A DNA stretch of 64,000 nt, taken from the NCBI GenBank assembly GCA_009829735.1, contig CM020618.1:31410894-31474893 (forward strand), in the 5' to 3' direction. The position numbers and the translations under genes are program-made. This DNA comes from Pyropia yezoensis (lineage: Eukaryota > Rhodophyta > Bangiophyceae > Bangiales > Bangiaceae). The notes beneath the pieces are model-generated. The model saw only the letters and a program-made list of their open reading frames with translations, searched no databases and was not told the origin of the DNA. This document shows positions 62,336 through 64,000 of the stretch, one piece after another; positions within the stretch are counted from its first letter, which is position 1; each line of letters opens with the position of its first letter.

Positions 62336-64000
62336 TCGCTTCCCGCCGACTTGGCGTCCGAATCTGAGGACGAAGGGGAAGACGACGAGTCCGAGGACGA
62401 CGTGTCCGCCCCCTCCGCCGAGGGTGAGGCGACCGCCACCACCGGTCGAGACCCACCCTCGCGGCGTGAACGTACTTCGTTCGTAGCCGACTTCTTACTC
62501 GCATTCCTAACAAGTTGTTGAATGCGTTTACTCAACTTGGGGCAATCATATGCCCAGTGACCATCGGAGTTGCAGTTCCAACACCGATTGTCTGTTCCCG
62601 GAGGGGTCTTCCCGACTGGGGAAGACGAAGAGGTATCCTGGGAAGATCCCACGGCAGCTACCACCCTCTCCTTGCGGATTCGGCGCGCCTCCCTCAGCTC
62701 TCTAGCCTGGCGCGCCTCCTCACGTTCTTTGGCCAACTCGGCCTGACGCTCCTGGCGTTGTTCCTCCCGCAACTTGCGGTAGGCCTCAGCTCTGCGGTAA
62801 GCGAACCTAGCCAACTCGGCCAGGGTCGCCCGGGCAGTGTTATGCTCCCGGGTCTCCATCCGGACTGACCAATGGAGTCCCCCCACAAAACGACTCTTCA
62901 CCACAGCTTGGGGATGAAGAAACCCACAAAGATTGTTGAGCTTACGGACTCGCTCCGCAAAGGAGACCTCGTCCTCCGCCTCTTCCTGATGGGCTTGCGT
63001 AAACTCCTCAACTTGAGAAGCCAACGCCGCTTCATCAACCATGGCTCTCAACAACCAGTTGACGAGCTCCAAATAGGACGTCACCTCACCAGCGCCTCCC
63101 CTTGAGGAGCTGGGCATGACGGACATAAGTTCTGTCCGCAGGTCGCCCTTCGTGAACTCCTGTAGCATATAAAAAGCCATGCCTTCACTTATGGCATTGT
63201 CGTCACAGGCTTTTGTGAAACGACGTAAAAACTCAAAGACACGGAGGGGGGAAGTTCCATCCTACTCCGCTTTGTGCCCAAAACAGTGAAGTGCAATCTT
63301 CTTGGCACGGCCCATGGCTTGGGCCCGGTCAGGACCATACGCCACCGACTTGTTGTGGAGGGCGTAGGTCTCACAGTCAAAGATCCTCTGGTAGACCGGG
63401 TTGGCTACCTGGATCTTGGGCGGCACCTCACGTTGAGGGAACAGCCGCTGTGGCACTGGGGCAAGTTCACCCTCAGTGCCCGTAGTCTGGCGCGGCACGC
63501 TTGGTGTAGCCGCCGGCGTTTCCGGGGGGAACTCCCCCATGAAGGGCGTACGCCCCACCGAGTATGGCGTGGCTCTCTCGTTGGGAGTCACAGGTGTCGC
63601 CCCCTGTTCGGGGCGACCCGAGATAGGCGTGGGGAGGGATTCCCCCTGCGCCTGCGGGCTCGAAAGCCCCGATCCGGTCTGGACAATAAGGCCATCTGGC
63701 AAACTCGCCACAATCTGATTCAGAATAGTATTCGTCATCGTGACCACCAGGTCCGGCAAAGTCTGCCGCAACACATTGGTCGCCTCCCGACGGACAGTTT
63801 CCGCGAGGAGTGGATTGTCGACTCCAGTTGAGTCTCGGTCCGCCTCCGGGAGTCCACCTGAGGGGTAACCACGTTCCTCAGGGGTCTCAACCGGGGGCAT
63901 GGGCGCGAGCCCATCGCCGACCAACGGAGGTCCGCCGTCCTCCGAAAGCCTAGTTGGCGACGGCTCCAAGCCAAAGTTGGCTCCAACCCGAGTGGAATCC
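62332..64000 (-). pseudogene. G2 gag of copy 2 (continues past the window)
   Basis: The frame is open at the right edge. The N-terminal half (about 64000-63260) is Pro/Thr/Gly-rich with a helical patch (VRREATNVLRQTLPDLVVTM). The C-terminal half (about 63180-62332) has the capsid-like region (VNWLLRAMVDEAALASQVEE; GLHWSVRMETREH), a long Glu/Arg/Ala helix (LREEQRQERQAELAKEREEA), a CCHC knuckle CWNCNSDGHWAYDC near 62570 and a Ser/Asp-rich tail. About one break. Confidence 0.85.

Larger units (their letters stand above)
47308..64000 (-). mobile_element. Ty3/gypsy chromodomain element, family G2, copy 2, containing G3
   Basis: Minus-strand element running from beyond the right edge (gag is open at 64000) to its 3' LTR at 47308-47776. 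It entered G1 copy 2 at 47307. Parts: gag about 64000-62330; protease, RT and RNase H about 62330-59900; integrase about 59900-59085; then the G3 insertion (50908-59084 plus target duplication); integrase end and chromodomain 50902-50169; convergent antisense gene 48115-50057 on the plus strand; polypurine tract; LTR. Apart from the insertion it has about four breaks, fewer than copy 1. The 5' LTR is outside, so age cannot be read from LTR divergence here. Confidence 0.9.

Noticed and set aside
1-64000. tRNA, rRNA, CRISPR arrays and bacterial-type operons
   Set aside because: None seen on reading; the content is eukaryotic. A covariance-model search would settle tRNAs and small RNAs.

Overview
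The window is eukaryotic nuclear DNA. It is GC-rich, full of G and C homopolymer runs, carries at least one gene with well-formed GT-AG introns, and is dominated by mobile elements. The style (Ala/Gly/Pro-rich proteins, short introns, chromodomain Ty3 elements, PIF/Harbinger transposons) would suit an alga, perhaps a bangiophyte red alga. That is an impression from family resemblance, not an identification.

Layout. 1-4000: 3' part of a Ty3/gypsy chromodomain element (family G1, copy 1) and its long 3' tail. 4200-5480: PIF/Harbinger transposase (minus) with one stop codon. 6890-7370: FkbM-type methyltransferase remnant. 7400-11000: low-complexity DNA with no gene recognised. 11026-14425: decayed Ty1/copia element (minus). 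14425-22065: Ty3 family G2, copy 1, followed by a second G2 LTR. 22500-25000: unassigned DNA, inverted repeat and G-rich satellite. 25031-30692: a second, larger PIF/Harbinger unit with a SANT/Myb-like ORF1 (plus) and a transposase (minus) facing each other. 31287-33265: palindromes and two non-autonomous TIR elements. 33677-36202: PRP4-type spliceosomal protein kinase (plus). 36412-39334: four-exon DAO-family FAD oxidoreductase (minus), tail to tail with the kinase. 39360-40321: TIR element directly before that gene. 40304-42300: eroded coding-like DNA of unknown identity. 42303-64000: nested retroelements.

The right-hand 21 kb is a three-level nest. A G1 element (42772-47307) was entered by a G2 element (minus, 47308 to beyond 64000), and G2 was entered inside its integrase by a G3 element (50908-59084). 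G3 has two 571-bp LTRs differing at about two positions and a 5-bp target duplication GGTCC, so it is very young and nearly whole.

The most interesting observation is that G2 (both copies) and G3 carry a long open frame between pol and the 3' LTR on the strand opposite to gag-pol, converging on the pol stop. In G2 it encodes a ~650-residue protein with an Arg/Ser-rich tail, recognisable in both copies, with stem-loops preserved in its leader and at the convergence point. In G3 it is a different ~215-residue protein. G1 may have a similar antisense frame. I do not recognise either protein.
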